A stretch of DNA of 64,000 bases from Dehalococcoides mccartyi (GCA_945865925.1 CAMBFG010000003.1:183727-247726); one strand, 5' to 3'; shown: positions 1 to 8,104, counted from the first letter of the stretch. Made by a program: numbers and translations. Notes: a model not told the origin generated them from the sequence alone.

Positions 1-303
1 CCGTGCTTCTACGGCGTGGACATGGCGACGCGCGGCGAATTAATCGCGGCGAACAAGTCCGAGGACGAAATCCGCGACCACATCGACGCGGATTCCCTCG
101 GCTACCTGTCGCTGGAGGGCACCATTGCCGCCACCGGGCTGCCGAACGGGCGCCATTGCACCGCCTGCTTCTCCGGGCAGTACCCCTCGGAAGTGCCGCT
201 CCAGTTCGACAAGTTCGCCCTGGAGTCCGAGGCGGGGCGCCCCGACCATCAGATTCCCGTGATCACCGCGCGTCCGGCCACCATCCCGCTGACCGCGCGG
301 TAG
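1..303 (+). CDS. purF: Amidophosphoribosyltransferase, C-terminal end (partial)
   Basis: This is the last 100 codons of PurF; the rest lies outside the window. PurF transfers ammonia from glutamine to PRPP in the first committed step of purine synthesis. The frame is open from base 1 and encodes the family's C-terminal block: FYGVDMATRGELIA, then ADSLGYLSLEG, then CTACFSGQYP. The last two are the conserved tail after the PRPP-binding region. The protein continues about 20 residues beyond the usual end. purM follows 84 nt downstream and purH after it, so this is a purine operon read left to right. Confidence 0.93.
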   Translation, partial: PCFYGVDMATRGELIAANKSEDEIRDHIDADSLGYLSLEGTIAATGLPNGRHCTACFSGQYPSEVPLQFDKFALESEAGRPDHQIPVITARPATIPLTAR

Positions 304-387
304 GCCCAGGCCCTCGCGACCCCGTAGCCCGCGTCTCCACTGCCAGATACGCTTCCAGCAGGCACTCCCCGCCTCGAAGGCCGCGCG

Positions 388-1452
388 ATGAGCGACCGCG
401 ATCCTCAGCCCCTCACCTACGCCGCTGCTGGCGTCGATGTCGCCGCGCGCGATGCCGCTGCACGCCGCTATGGCGAGGTCGCGCGGACCACGCACGGGCC
501 TGAGGTGTTGCGCCTCGGCGGGGGCTTTGCGGGCCTCTTCCACCTCGGCCAGCGCATGCGCGATCCGGTGCTCGTCGGCGCCACCGACGGCGTCGGTACC
601 AAGGTGCTGCTGCAGGCCGCCCTCGACCGTTACGAGGACGCGGGGCGTGACGTGGTCACGAACAACGTGAACGATCTCATCGCGATCGGTGCCGAGCCGC
701 TGTTCTTCCTCGACTACATCGCCACGAACGCGCTGCCGGCCGAGGCGCGCCTGCGCGTCGTCGAGGGTGTCGCTGCCGCCTGTCGTGAGCAGGGTGTCGC
801 GCTGATCGGCGGCGAGACCGCGGACATGCCGGACATCTACCGTCCGAAGGACTTCGACCTTGCGGGCTTCATCGTCGGCGCTGTCGAGCGCGACGGGATG
901 ATCGATGGCTCCACGATCGCGCCCGGCGACGCGCTGGTGGCGTTGCCCTCGACGGGGCTGCACACCAACGGCTACTCGCTCGCGCGGGAGGTCTGGGGCC
1001 TCGGCAAGGGCCTCGGCGACAACCACGACCGCGAGGTACTCGCACGTGAAGTCGAGGAGTTGCACGGGACGCTGGGGGACGCGCTCTGCGCGCTCCACCA
1101 GCCGTACTGGCCCATGCTGCGCGAGGCGTTTACGGGCGGCTACCTGAAGGGCATCGCCCACATCACCGGCGGCGGGATCCACGGCAACCTGCCGCGCATC
1201 CTGGGCGACGGTGTCGCTGGCCACATCGACCGTTCGACGTGGACGGTGCCGCCGCTGTTTGCGCTGATCCAGGGCGAGGGCCACATCACCGATGCCGAGA
1301 TGTTCCACACGTTCAACATGGGCATTGGCATGATCCTCGTCGTTGCGGAGGCGGACCTCGATGCCGCGCTCACGCTTCCCGGTGCGTGGCGTGTCGGGAA
1401 CGTCGAGGCGCGCGGCACGGATGGCGCGGTGCGAGGACTGCCGGATCGCTAG
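388..1452 (+). CDS. purM: Phosphoribosylformylglycinamidine cyclo-ligase
   Basis: PurM (AIR synthetase) closes the imidazole ring of FGAM with ATP in the fifth purine step. The 354-residue length is normal. The ATP and substrate signatures are visible: GATDGVGTKVLLQ near residue 68, VTNNVNDLIAIGAEPLFFLDY near residue 92, and GGETADMPDIY near residue 144. A glycine-rich ITGGGIHGNLPR motif lies near residue 258. The ATG start follows a purine-rich stretch. It sits between purF and purH, as in many purine operons. Confidence 0.96.
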   Translation: MSDRDPQPLTYAAAGVDVAARDAAARRYGEVARTTHGPEVLRLGGGFAGLFHLGQRMRDPVLVGATDGVGTKVLLQAALDRYEDAGRDVVTNNVNDLIAIGAEPLFFLDYIATNALPAEARLRVVEGVAAACREQGVALIGGETADMPDIYRPKDFDLAGFIVGAVERDGMIDGSTIAPGDALVALPSTGLHTNGYSLAREVWGLGKGLGDNHDREVLAREVEELHGTLGDALCALHQPYWPMLREAFTGGYLKGIAHITGGGIHGNLPRILGDGVAGHIDRSTWTVPPLFALIQGEGHITDAEMFHTFNMGIGMILVVAEADLDAALTLPGAWRVGNVEARGTDGAVRGLPDR

Positions 1453-1473
1453 CAATCACTGGAGATGAGACCG

Positions 1474-3051
1474 ATGACCCATCGCGCTGTCCTGGCCGTG
1501 TACGACAAGCAGGGGATCGCTGACCTCGCACGCGGGCTGCATGCGATGGGCTGGGAACTCGTCTCGACCGGTGGCACCGCACGCGCCGTCCGCGAGGCGG
1601 GCATCCCGGTGATCGAGGTTGCGGAGCTGACGGCCAGCCCGGAAATGTTCGGCGGCCGTGTGAAGACGCTGCACCCGAAGGTGCATGGCGGCATCCTCTA
1701 TCGGCGCGGCCTCGCCGAAGACGAGGCACAGGCCGCCGAGTACGGCATCCCCAACATCGACATGGTCGCGGGCAACCTCTACCCCTTCGTCGAGACCGTC
1801 GCAGGCGACCCATCGTTCGAGGACGCGATCGAGCAGATCGATATCGGCGGGCCGGCGATGATCCGTGCCGCCTCCAAGAACCACCAGTGGGTGCTGCCGA
1901 TCATCGATCCCGCCGACTACGCCTCGATCCTCGAGGCGCTCCAGGCGGCGGGCGGCGACCCGGCGGGCATCGATGGCGCGTACCGGCGCCGCCTGGCAGC
2001 GAAGGCGTTCCAGCACGTCGCACACTACGACACGGCAGTCGCCGAGTACCTGCGCACGCCGGACGATGTGTTCCCCGCGCAACTCACGGTCGGCATGACC
2101 CGCGTGCAGGAGATGCGCTACGGCGAGAACCCCCACCAGCAGGGCGCCTTCTACACCCTCGACTCCGTGCGCACGCCGATCGAGGGCATCGGTGCGATGC
2201 AGCAGCACCATGGGAAGGGGATGTCGTACGTCAACTTCCTGGACGCGGACGCCGCCTTCAACGTGGTGTGTGACTTCGAGGGGCCGGCGGTCGCAATCAT
2301 CAAGCACACCAACCCCGCCTGCCTCGCAGCCGGTGACGCGCCACTCGCGCGGCTGTACGAGCGAGCGCTGACCGAGGGCGACTTCGTCTCGGCCTACGGG
2401 GGCATCGTCGCCGTGAACCGCGTCGTCGACATGGACCTCGCGGTCGCGTTGCGCGACGTCCTGTCGCCCGAGTCCGGCGTGCGGATGTTCTACGAGATCG
2501 TGATCGCGCCGGGATACGAGCCGGACGCGCTCGACCACCTCAAGAAGAAGTCGAAGGACATCCGCATCCTCGAAGCCCCGATCGGCGATCCGCATCGCGA
2601 GCGCCTCGAGGTGCGTGGGGTGCGCGGCGGGATGCTCGTGGAGACCGCCGACGTGTCGCTCGACACGCGCTTCGATGTGGTGAGCGAGCGCCAACCCTCG
2701 AAGCAGGAGATGGCCGACCTGCAGATCGCCTGGCGCGTGTGCAAGCACGTGAAGTCGAACGCCGTTGCGTTCGTGAAGGACGGTGTGCTCATCGGCATGG
2801 GCGCGGGCCAACCGAACCGCGTGGGCAGTGCCGAGATCTGTAAGGCCCAGGCCGGCGAGCGTGCCCGCGGCGCGGTCGCTGCCACCGATGCCCTCATCCC
2901 CTTCCCCGACACCGTCGAGGTGTGCGCGAGCGCCGGCTGCACCGTGGTCGCCCACACGGGCGGCTCCATCCGTGATGACGAGTCGGTCGCCGCCGCGAAC
3001 CGCCTCGGCGTGACACTCATCGTGACCGGCGTCAGGCACTTCCGGCACTAG
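1474..3051 (+). CDS. purH: Bifunctional AICAR formyltransferase / IMP cyclohydrolase
   Basis: PurH carries out the last two steps to IMP: 10-formyl-THF-dependent formylation of AICAR, then cyclisation. The N-terminal cyclohydrolase domain begins VLAVYDKQGIADLARGL and contains STGGTAR, GRVKTLHPKVHGGIL and GNLYPF. The formyltransferase domain carries YGENPHQQGAFY and the catalytic IIKHTNPAC motif. I chose the ATG at 1474 because GGAG at 1461-1464 is correctly spaced from it. The ATG at 1465, nine bases upstream in frame, directly abuts that ribosome binding site. The protein is 525 residues and lies 21 nt after purM. Confidence 0.95.
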   Translation: MTHRAVLAVYDKQGIADLARGLHAMGWELVSTGGTARAVREAGIPVIEVAELTASPEMFGGRVKTLHPKVHGGILYRRGLAEDEAQAAEYGIPNIDMVAGNLYPFVETVAGDPSFEDAIEQIDIGGPAMIRAASKNHQWVLPIIDPADYASILEALQAAGGDPAGIDGAYRRRLAAKAFQHVAHYDTAVAEYLRTPDDVFPAQLTVGMTRVQEMRYGENPHQQGAFYTLDSVRTPIEGIGAMQQHHGKGMSYVNFLDADAAFNVVCDFEGPAVAIIKHTNPACLAAGDAPLARLYERALTEGDFVSAYGGIVAVNRVVDMDLAVALRDVLSPESGVRMFYEIVIAPGYEPDALDHLKKKSKDIRILEAPIGDPHRERLEVRGVRGGMLVETADVSLDTRFDVVSERQPSKQEMADLQIAWRVCKHVKSNAVAFVKDGVLIGMGAGQPNRVGSAEICKAQAGERARGAVAATDALIPFPDTVEVCASAGCTVVAHTGGSIRDDESVAAANRLGVTLIVTGVRHFRH

Positions 3052-3063
3052 GCCTTAGCCCCG

Positions 3064-3088
3064 AGTGCCGGTGAGCAGCGTCGGCACT
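3064..3088 (+). terminator. Hairpin after purH, terminator-like
   Basis: A 7-bp perfect stem, AGTGCCG (3064-3070) with CGGCACT (3082-3088), lies 12 nt after the purH stop. No T-tract follows, so it may act as an RNA 3' stabiliser or a weak terminator of the pur operon. Confidence 0.4.
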
Positions 3089-3124
3089 AATCGTCCGTGA
3101 GCAGGTCTCGCCACGATGGGCCGT

Positions 3125-3130
3125 TAGACT
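3125..3130 (+). promoter_or_regulatory. -10 element TAGACT for a leaderless transcript
   Basis: TAGACT lies six bases before the ATG at 3137, so initiation 6-7 nt downstream of the hexamer would place the 5' end at the start codon. No TTGACA-like -35 is visible. The same arrangement recurs across the window. Confidence 0.6.
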
Positions 3131-3136
3131 CGGCTC

Positions 3137-3877
3137 ATGGCCACCGTTGACCTCGTCATCCCCGTCTATAACGAGGAGCATGTGCTCGCCGGGAGCATCG
3201 AGCGTGCCCTGGGGTACCTCGACGGGCACCCGGAGCATCGCTGGCGGCTGGTCGTCGCAGACAACGCCTCGCGTGACCGGACGCTTGAGGTCGCCCGAGG
3301 GCTCGAGGCGGCGCACCCGGGGCGGGTGATCGTCCTCCACCTGCCGGTGAAGGGCCGAGGGATTGCCCTCCGGAACGCCTGGCTGACCTCAGACGCCGAC
3401 GTCCTCGCCTATATGGACGTGGACCTCTCGACCGACCTCGGGCACCTCCAGGCGCTGGTCGACCCGATCGCGGCGGGCCAGGTGGACGTCGCCTACGGTT
3501 GCCGCCTCGGGAAGGGCGCGGTCACCAACCGCTCGTTCAAGCGGGAGCTCATCAGCCGCAGTTACGTCTTCATCCTGAACTGGGCCCTCGGCCTGCGGGT
3601 GACGGACGCCCAGTGCGGGTTTAAGGCCATCTCCCGGGAGGCCGCGAGGGCGCTCGTGCCGCTGACGCACGATAACAAGTGGTTTTTCGACTCAGAACTG
3701 CTGTGGGTGGCCCAGAAAAACCGCTTCCGCCTGCGCGAGGTACCCGTCCGCTGGATCGAGGATCCCGACACCCGCGTGAAGATCGTCCGTACCGCCATTG
3801 AGGATCTCCAGGGGATCTGGCGTCTGAGGCGGCATGCCGTCCCGCGAGTGCCCGGACGGGCCTCCCGAGGGGTCTAG
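3137..3877 (+). CDS. Glycosyltransferase family 2, DPM1/ALG5-like
   Basis: This 246-residue protein has the GT-A fold signatures of GT2 enzymes that move a sugar from a nucleotide donor onto a polyprenyl phosphate. The N-terminal DLVIPVYNEEHVL strand is followed by VVADNASRDRTLEVA. The metal-binding motif is YMDVDLSTDL near residue 95. The DAQCGFKAISREAARAL block is typical of dolichol-phosphate mannose or glucose synthase relatives. It has no C-terminal membrane segment, so it would act at the cytoplasmic face of the membrane. The sugar and acceptor cannot be told from sequence. It is transcribed alone from its own promoter. Confidence 0.85.
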   Translation: MATVDLVIPVYNEEHVLAGSIERALGYLDGHPEHRWRLVVADNASRDRTLEVARGLEAAHPGRVIVLHLPVKGRGIALRNAWLTSDADVLAYMDVDLSTDLGHLQALVDPIAAGQVDVAYGCRLGKGAVTNRSFKRELISRSYVFILNWALGLRVTDAQCGFKAISREAARALVPLTHDNKWFFDSELLWVAQKNRFRLREVPVRWIEDPDTRVKIVRTAIEDLQGIWRLRRHAVPRVPGRASRGV

Positions 3878-3967
3878 CAGCCCAAATCTCGACGCTGGCG
3901 CCACCCGGAGATCAGCGGGATCATGGGCCACGGTCGGTGGAGGTCGGGCTCGCGGGCAACGTTCGCG

Positions 3968-3997
3968 TTGACCGTATCTGGGCGGCCTCGCTACATT
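3968..3997 (+). promoter_or_regulatory. Promoter of the cytochrome bc operon
   Basis: A -35 TTGACC at 3968-3973 and a -10 TACATT at 3992-3997 are separated by 18 nt. This is the best sigma-70-type match upstream of the respiratory operon and would start RNA near 4004, leaving a leader of about 80 nt before the gene at 4085. The remaining bases from 3878 show no other feature. Confidence 0.55.
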
Positions 3998-4084
3998 CGC
4001 GGCGGCCCCGCAGCCTCGGCTGCGCGTGCCTTGTGGCGGTCGCGGCCAATCTGGGCGACGCGGTCGCGGGCTTCGGAGGTCGGC

Positions 4085-4186
4085 ATGCTGGGTGAAGGCG
4101 AAGGCCTCGAACTCCTCGGTGTGTTCATCACGTTCATCTTTGGTCTGGGTGTGATGGTGGTCTTGGGGAAGTGGTGGGAGGCGTAG
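4085..4186 (+). CDS. Small single-span membrane protein heading the bc operon
   Basis: A 33-codon frame starts at ATG 4085 behind a strong ribosome binding site, GGAGGT at 4075-4080. The product begins MLGEGEGLELLGVFITF, has one hydrophobic segment of about 20 residues, and ends in KWWEA. It lies between the operon promoter and the cytochrome b gene. Small one-span subunits (PetG, PetL, PetM, PetN) belong to b6f complexes, so an accessory subunit of this oxidoreductase is a fair inference. I recognise no named family. Confidence 0.6.
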   Translation: MLGEGEGLELLGVFITFIFGLGVMVVLGKWWEA

Positions 4187-4222
4187 TCACGCCTCAACCC
4201 GCCTAACGGTGGGTCCCACAGA

Positions 4223-5023
4223 GTGGCAGCGGTCCCCGGGGTGCCGGGGGTGGATGGCGAGGCAGGCATGGCGGCGACGGAATCTCCGGAACGCCGGTCG
4301 ATGGGCGACCGAGTCTACGACGCGATCTTCTCGAACCGCGTCTGGCGCTCGATCTTCCGTTCCGGGTACCCGAATACCCCCCGCAACCAGATGCTGGCGG
4401 TTGCCACCAACGTCTTCCTGCACCTGCACCCGACGCGTATCCACCGCACCCACGTCAAGATCACCCACACGTTCTGCCTGGGTGGCCTCTCGTTCTTCCT
4501 CTTCCTCGGCCTGACCATCTCGGGCGTCCTGCTGATGTTCTATTACGTGCCCTCGGTTGACCGGGCGTACGAAGACATCCTGGCGCTGGAGACAGACGTC
4601 CGCTTCGGCCAGTTGATGCGCAACATGCATCGATGGATGGCACACGGCATGGTGCTGACCGTCCTCATGCACATGATGCGAGTGTTCTACACGGGCGCGT
4701 ACAAGCCGCCCCGGGAGTTCAACTGGGTCATCGGCGTCGTGCTGCTTGTGCTGACGCTGCTCCTCTCGTTCACCGGCTATCTGCTGCCCTGGGACCAGTT
4801 GGCGCTGTGGGCGATCACGGTCGGCACGAATATGGTGGGTTCCGCCCCGCTGCTGGGTGAGCCGAACCGCTTCGTGCTGGTCGGCGGGTTCCAGGTGGGC
4901 CAGGCGGCGCTCATCCGCTTCTACACGCTGCACGTCATCGGCTTGCCGCTGATGGCCGCGGTGTTCATGACGGTCCACTTCTGGCGCATCCGCCGCGACG
5001 GCGGCCTCGCGCGGCCGCTGTAG
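4223..5023 (+). CDS. Cytochrome b6-type subunit of quinol:cytochrome c oxidoreductase
   Basis: This is the four-helix, haem-carrying N-terminal half of cytochrome b, encoded separately as in b6f and Bacillus-type complexes. Numbering from the GTG at 4223, the haem ligands are H136 and H150 (14 apart) in HRWMAHGMVLTVLMH. A second pair lies in LHVIGLPLMAAVFMTVHFW, 15 apart, the b6-type spacing. C85 in HTFCLGG aligns with the Cys that binds haem c(n) in cytochrome b6. GYLLPWDQ and KPPREFNW are also conserved. The GTG start gives 266 residues. ATG 4268 is an alternative that removes 15 non-conserved residues. Confidence 0.93.
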   Translation: MAAVPGVPGVDGEAGMAATESPERRSMGDRVYDAIFSNRVWRSIFRSGYPNTPRNQMLAVATNVFLHLHPTRIHRTHVKITHTFCLGGLSFFLFLGLTISGVLLMFYYVPSVDRAYEDILALETDVRFGQLMRNMHRWMAHGMVLTVLMHMMRVFYTGAYKPPREFNWVIGVVLLVLTLLLSFTGYLLPWDQLALWAITVGTNMVGSAPLLGEPNRFVLVGGFQVGQAALIRFYTLHVIGLPLMAAVFMTVHFWRIRRDGGLARPL

Positions 5024-5042
5024 TCGGGGAAGGGACGCACTG

Positions 5043-5993
5043 ATGGCTGTTGCCAACACTCAACCCGTCGCCGCCTCGCGTGCTGTCGAGGCACGCAAGC
5101 GCCGCCAGCGCGAGGAAGAACTCCTCGTCTGGCCGGACCTCGTCTTCATCGAGTTCATCTCGGCGGTGCTCTTTACCGTCCTGATCGTGGTGCTCTCCGT
5201 CCTGGTGGACGCCATCCTGCTCGACCGCGCGAACCCGGCGGTCACCCCGAACCCTTCGAAGGCTCCGTGGTACTTCCTCAACCTGCAGGAACTGCTGCTG
5301 CACATGCACCCGGCGCTCGCGGGCGTGATCGTGCCGACGATCGCCCTCATCGCCCTGGGCGCGATCCCGTACTACGACAACACGACCGAGGGCCAGGGCG
5401 AGTGGTTCTCGACGGTGCGTGCGAAGTTGAACGCGTACGTGGGCGCAGCCGTCGGTACCGTGGGCACGTTGCTGCTCATCCTCTTTGACGACGCGCAGCA
5501 CGCGAAGTTGTACGAGAAACTCTTCAACGGTTCTGACACACCCCCGACCGTCACCGTGCAGGTCGAAGAGGGCGGCAAGGTCATCGACAAGATCGTGAAG
5601 AACCCGGACTTCAACGAGTTCCCGATCGCCTTCTTGCGCAACGCACGCGCGATCCAGAACGAGATCCCGTGGCCGAAGTCATGGACCAAGGTGCCGCTTG
5701 GCGACAAGTTGATCCGGACCGACCTGCTTGGGCTGCCTCGCATCAGCCTGAACATCAACATCCCCGGCCTGCTCGTCGAGCAGATCATTCCGGTGACGAT
5801 GATGATCGGTCTGCCGATCGTGCTGTCGATCGTGGCATGGAAGACGAAGATCGCGCAGACGAAGCGCGACCACATGATCCTGCAGTTCTCCGGCTTCATC
5901 GCCGTGTACGTGACGCTGACGATTGTCGGCACGTATATCCGCGGCGAAGGTCTGGCGCTGGTCCCGTACACGATCTTCGCGGGCGACCACTAG
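5043..5993 (+). CDS. Subunit IV-type cytochrome b C-terminal protein, enlarged
   Basis: This is the haem-free C-terminal half of cytochrome b, forming part of the quinol-oxidising site. NPSKAPWYFLNLQELLLHMHPALAGVIVP (from about residue 70) is the family signature; it replaces the PEWY motif of PetD with a PWYF version. At 316 residues it is about twice the length of PetD. The extra length lies in a soluble stretch at roughly residues 145-235, between hydrophobic segments, and in an additional C-terminal membrane pair. It starts 19 nt after the cytochrome b6-type gene. The insert is probably lineage-specific; its role is unknown. Confidence 0.88.
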   Translation: MAVANTQPVAASRAVEARKRRQREEELLVWPDLVFIEFISAVLFTVLIVVLSVLVDAILLDRANPAVTPNPSKAPWYFLNLQELLLHMHPALAGVIVPTIALIALGAIPYYDNTTEGQGEWFSTVRAKLNAYVGAAVGTVGTLLLILFDDAQHAKLYEKLFNGSDTPPTVTVQVEEGGKVIDKIVKNPDFNEFPIAFLRNARAIQNEIPWPKSWTKVPLGDKLIRTDLLGLPRISLNINIPGLLVEQIIPVTMMIGLPIVLSIVAWKTKIAQTKRDHMILQFSGFIAVYVTLTIVGTYIRGEGLALVPYTIFAGDH

Positions 5994-6021
5994 GCCCGAG
6001 GATCGGCTGAGAGGCACATCG

Positions 6022-6675
6022 ATGGCGAACGAGACAATCTCGCCCACGGACGCCTGGAAGCAGGCACTCGCCACGCGCAAGACGCAGGTGGCGAACGCTG
6101 ACGCCGTCCCGGCGGCGGCGGTCACGCCGCTCGACCACGACGTCTCGCGCCGTAACTTCATCCGTCTGTCCTTCTGGGGCGGCCTCGGGACCACCTTGCT
6201 GGGCTCGGTCGGGCTGCTGCTGGACTTCCTCTACCCGCGAAACGTGAAGGGCTTCGGCGCCCCCGTCCCGGCTGGGAACGTGAAGGACTTCGCGAAGGGC
6301 GCCGAGCCGAAGGCGTTCTCCGAGGGCCAGTTCTGGATCGCCAACCTCGACCCGACCGAGTCACGTGCTGGTGGTTCGGGCGGAGCGGCCGGGCTCATTG
6401 CCTTGTGGCGGAAGTGCCCGCACCTCGGCTGCACGGTGCCGTGGCGCCAGACGTTCGACTACGAAGGCGACAAGGGCTGGTTCCGCTGCCCCTGTCACGG
6501 TTCCACGTACACGAAGGCGGGCGTGCGGGTCTTCGGCCCCGCGCCGCGCTCGATGGACACGATGGCGATCACCGTGGACGCCTCCGGCAACATCACGGTG
6601 GACACCGGCAAGATCACCAAGGGTGGTCCGGACAACCCAACGCGTGCCGTGACGGCGCCGGGGTTGCAGGCATAG
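6022..6675 (+). CDS. Rieske iron-sulfur protein
   Basis: This 217-residue protein is the 2Fe-2S subunit that takes the first electron from quinol. The cluster ligands are in CPHLGCTVP and CPCHGSTY, the two Cys-His boxes of Rieske proteins. An N-terminal SRRNFIRLSFWGG sequence followed by a hydrophobic helix looks like an uncleaved Tat signal-anchor. I placed the start at ATG 6022 because it lies 28 nt after the upstream stop and gives a typical N-terminus. The open frame upstream overlaps the subunit IV gene. Confidence 0.94.
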   Translation: MANETISPTDAWKQALATRKTQVANADAVPAAAVTPLDHDVSRRNFIRLSFWGGLGTTLLGSVGLLLDFLYPRNVKGFGAPVPAGNVKDFAKGAEPKAFSEGQFWIANLDPTESRAGGSGGAAGLIALWRKCPHLGCTVPWRQTFDYEGDKGWFRCPCHGSTYTKAGVRVFGPAPRSMDTMAITVDASGNITVDTGKITKGGPDNPTRAVTAPGLQA

Positions 6676-6729
6676 CCGAGGGGCTACGCGGCTGAGCAGG
6701 TCGAGACGCGGCGACGAAATGGTGAACGA

Positions 6730-7641
6730 ATGAACACGAGCAAGCAGGTCAACGCAATGATCGGGCTGCTGTTCGTCGCCTTCCTGGCGTTCGGCGCCTA
6801 CATCGCGAACGAGAACAACCGCGCCGAGGCCGCCCGCGAGACTCAGGACGACCTGAAGGCGCACCGCGGTGCCACGATCTTCGTGAACAACTGCCGCACA
6901 TGTCACGGCCTCGAGGGCAAGGGCACCGAAGAAGGCGGCATCGCGCCGGCGCTGAACCGCGAGTCCTTCCGCATCGTGGGCAAGACTGACACGCAGTACG
7001 TCGCCACTCCGGACGGCGAGGCCGCGACGCTCCGTAACTTCCTCTTCAACACGATCGCCTGTGGCCGCACCAACACCGCCATGCCGACCTGGTCCGAGAA
7101 GCACGGCGGCCCGCTCTCTGACACCCAGATCAACTACCTCGTCCTGCTGATCACCGAGGGCCGCTGGGACCTGGTGACCGAGATCGGCCACGAGCACGAC
7201 GCCGCGCTCTCGAAGGCCGACCTGGACGCGCGGGTCGTGAAGGATCCTTCTGTGCTGTCCGTCACCTCGAAGAACTGTGGCCAGTTCAACCCGCTCTCCG
7301 CCAAGGAGTTCTACGACCGCACCGCGCTGGTCGCGAAGGCCTCGGGCAGTGCCCCGGCTTCGACGGCGCCGAAGGCTGGCCCCGTGACGGGGCCGGCGGT
7401 GCAGGGCGTCGCGGTGGCGGACTTCTTCCAGAAGACGTGTGCCACGTGTCACGGCAACAAGCGCCAGGGCATTGTTGGCCCCGCGCTGACGCCGCAGCGT
7501 CTGACCAACACGGACGACTTCTACTTCAACACCATCAAAAACGGCCGTGCCGGGACAGCGATGCCTGCCTGGGGCGCCGCCGGCCTGACGGACGCGGACA
7601 TCACCGCGCTCGTCACATTCGTCAAGACCGTTCAGCCGTAG
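6730..7641 (+). CDS. Membrane-anchored dihaem cytochrome c
   Basis: This 303-residue protein is the electron-accepting cytochrome c partner of the complex. An N-terminal hydrophobic segment (about residues 10-26) would anchor or export it. The two haem c sites are CRTCH at residues 55-59 and CATCH at 237-241. Each is followed by a methionine ligand candidate: AMPTW after the first and AMPAW after the second. The two domains are joined by an Ala/Pro-rich linker near residue 220, suggesting a fused pair of class I cytochromes. It follows the Rieske gene by 54 nt in the same operon. Confidence 0.92.
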   Translation: MNTSKQVNAMIGLLFVAFLAFGAYIANENNRAEAARETQDDLKAHRGATIFVNNCRTCHGLEGKGTEEGGIAPALNRESFRIVGKTDTQYVATPDGEAATLRNFLFNTIACGRTNTAMPTWSEKHGGPLSDTQINYLVLLITEGRWDLVTEIGHEHDAALSKADLDARVVKDPSVLSVTSKNCGQFNPLSAKEFYDRTALVAKASGSAPASTAPKAGPVTGPAVQGVAVADFFQKTCATCHGNKRQGIVGPALTPQRLTNTDDFYFNTIKNGRAGTAMPAWGAAGLTDADITALVTFVKTVQP

Positions 7642-7708
7642 GCCTCGCAGCCTGCGTGGCGTCTCCGGCGCGTCGCCGGGGCGCGAATGAGAGTTCGAGG
7701 GGGGTCCG

Positions 7709-7828
7709 ATGCCTGCTGTGACCGGGAAGCGCTACAAGTGCCCCGACTGTGGTGCCGAGTTCATCGTCACCAAGGGTTCCAACGACGCGGAACTGCGCTG
7801 CGGCGAAAAGCCGCTCGAGCAGTTGTAG
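7709..7828 (+). CDS. 39-residue zinc-ribbon / desulforedoxin-like protein
   Basis: A 39-codon frame follows a strong GAGGGGGG ribosome binding site. The product contains GKRYKCPDCGAEFIV followed by LRCGEKPLEQL. This resembles the metal-binding half of desulforedoxin or rubredoxin-like peptides (CPxCG, then a second Cys knuckle), but only three cysteines are present (C11, C14, C31) where four are usual. A metal site would need another ligand or a dimer. It closely precedes a second tiny gene with the same GKRYK start and follows the bc operon by 67 nt. Confidence 0.65.
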   Translation: MPAVTGKRYKCPDCGAEFIVTKGSNDAELRCGEKPLEQL

Positions 7829-7838
7829 GAGGCTGACG

Positions 7839-7994
7839 ATGGCTGTCGCACTTGGCAAGCGTTACAAGGACGAGACCACCGGTGTAGAGGTGCTCTGCAT
7901 CAAGCCCGGTGACAAGGCGGCGGACGTGAACCTGAACGTCAACGGCCGCGGTATGGAAGAACTCCAGCCGAAGGTCCTCCCCTCCGCCGACTAG
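7839..7994 (+). CDS. 51-residue GKRYK protein, possible cysteine-poor paralogue
   Basis: The ATG at 7839 follows TAGGAGG, which overlaps the stop codon of the preceding gene. The product starts MAVALGKRYKDETTGVEVLC and ends RGMEELQPKVLPSAD. It shares the GKRYK opening and a matching C-terminal pattern with its neighbour (GEKPLEQL against GRGMEELQP) but keeps only one cysteine. I read it as a diverged duplicate. Function unknown. Confidence 0.6.
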   Translation: MAVALGKRYKDETTGVEVLCIKPGDKAADVNLNVNGRGMEELQPKVLPSAD

Positions 7995-8015
7995 CATCCT
8001 GATTTGGACATCGCG

Positions 8016-8037
8016 ACGGCCGCCTGCGGGCGGCCGT
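8016..8037 (+). terminator. Rho-independent-like terminator
   Basis: A 9-bp perfect stem, ACGGCCGCC (8016-8024) with GGCGGCCGT (8029-8037), has a 4-nt loop and is followed by TTGTGCT. It lies 21 nt after the last small gene, so it would close the bc/small-protein unit before the rpsU promoter. Confidence 0.65.
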
Positions 8038-8074
8038 TGTGCTGGACCGGGTGGGGGCGAGGCGCGTCCGAGGT

Positions 8075-8104
8075 TTGACGCCGTGTGACGCCCGTCCATA
8101 CGAT
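8075..8104 (+). promoter_or_regulatory. rpsU promoter
   Basis: TTGACG (8075-8080) and TACGAT (8099-8104) are separated by 18 nt. RNA would start near 8111, giving a leader of about 95 nt. An 8-bp hairpin, AGCCCGAC/GTCGGGCT (8171-8191), lies just before the ribosome binding site of rpsU. Confidence 0.6.
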
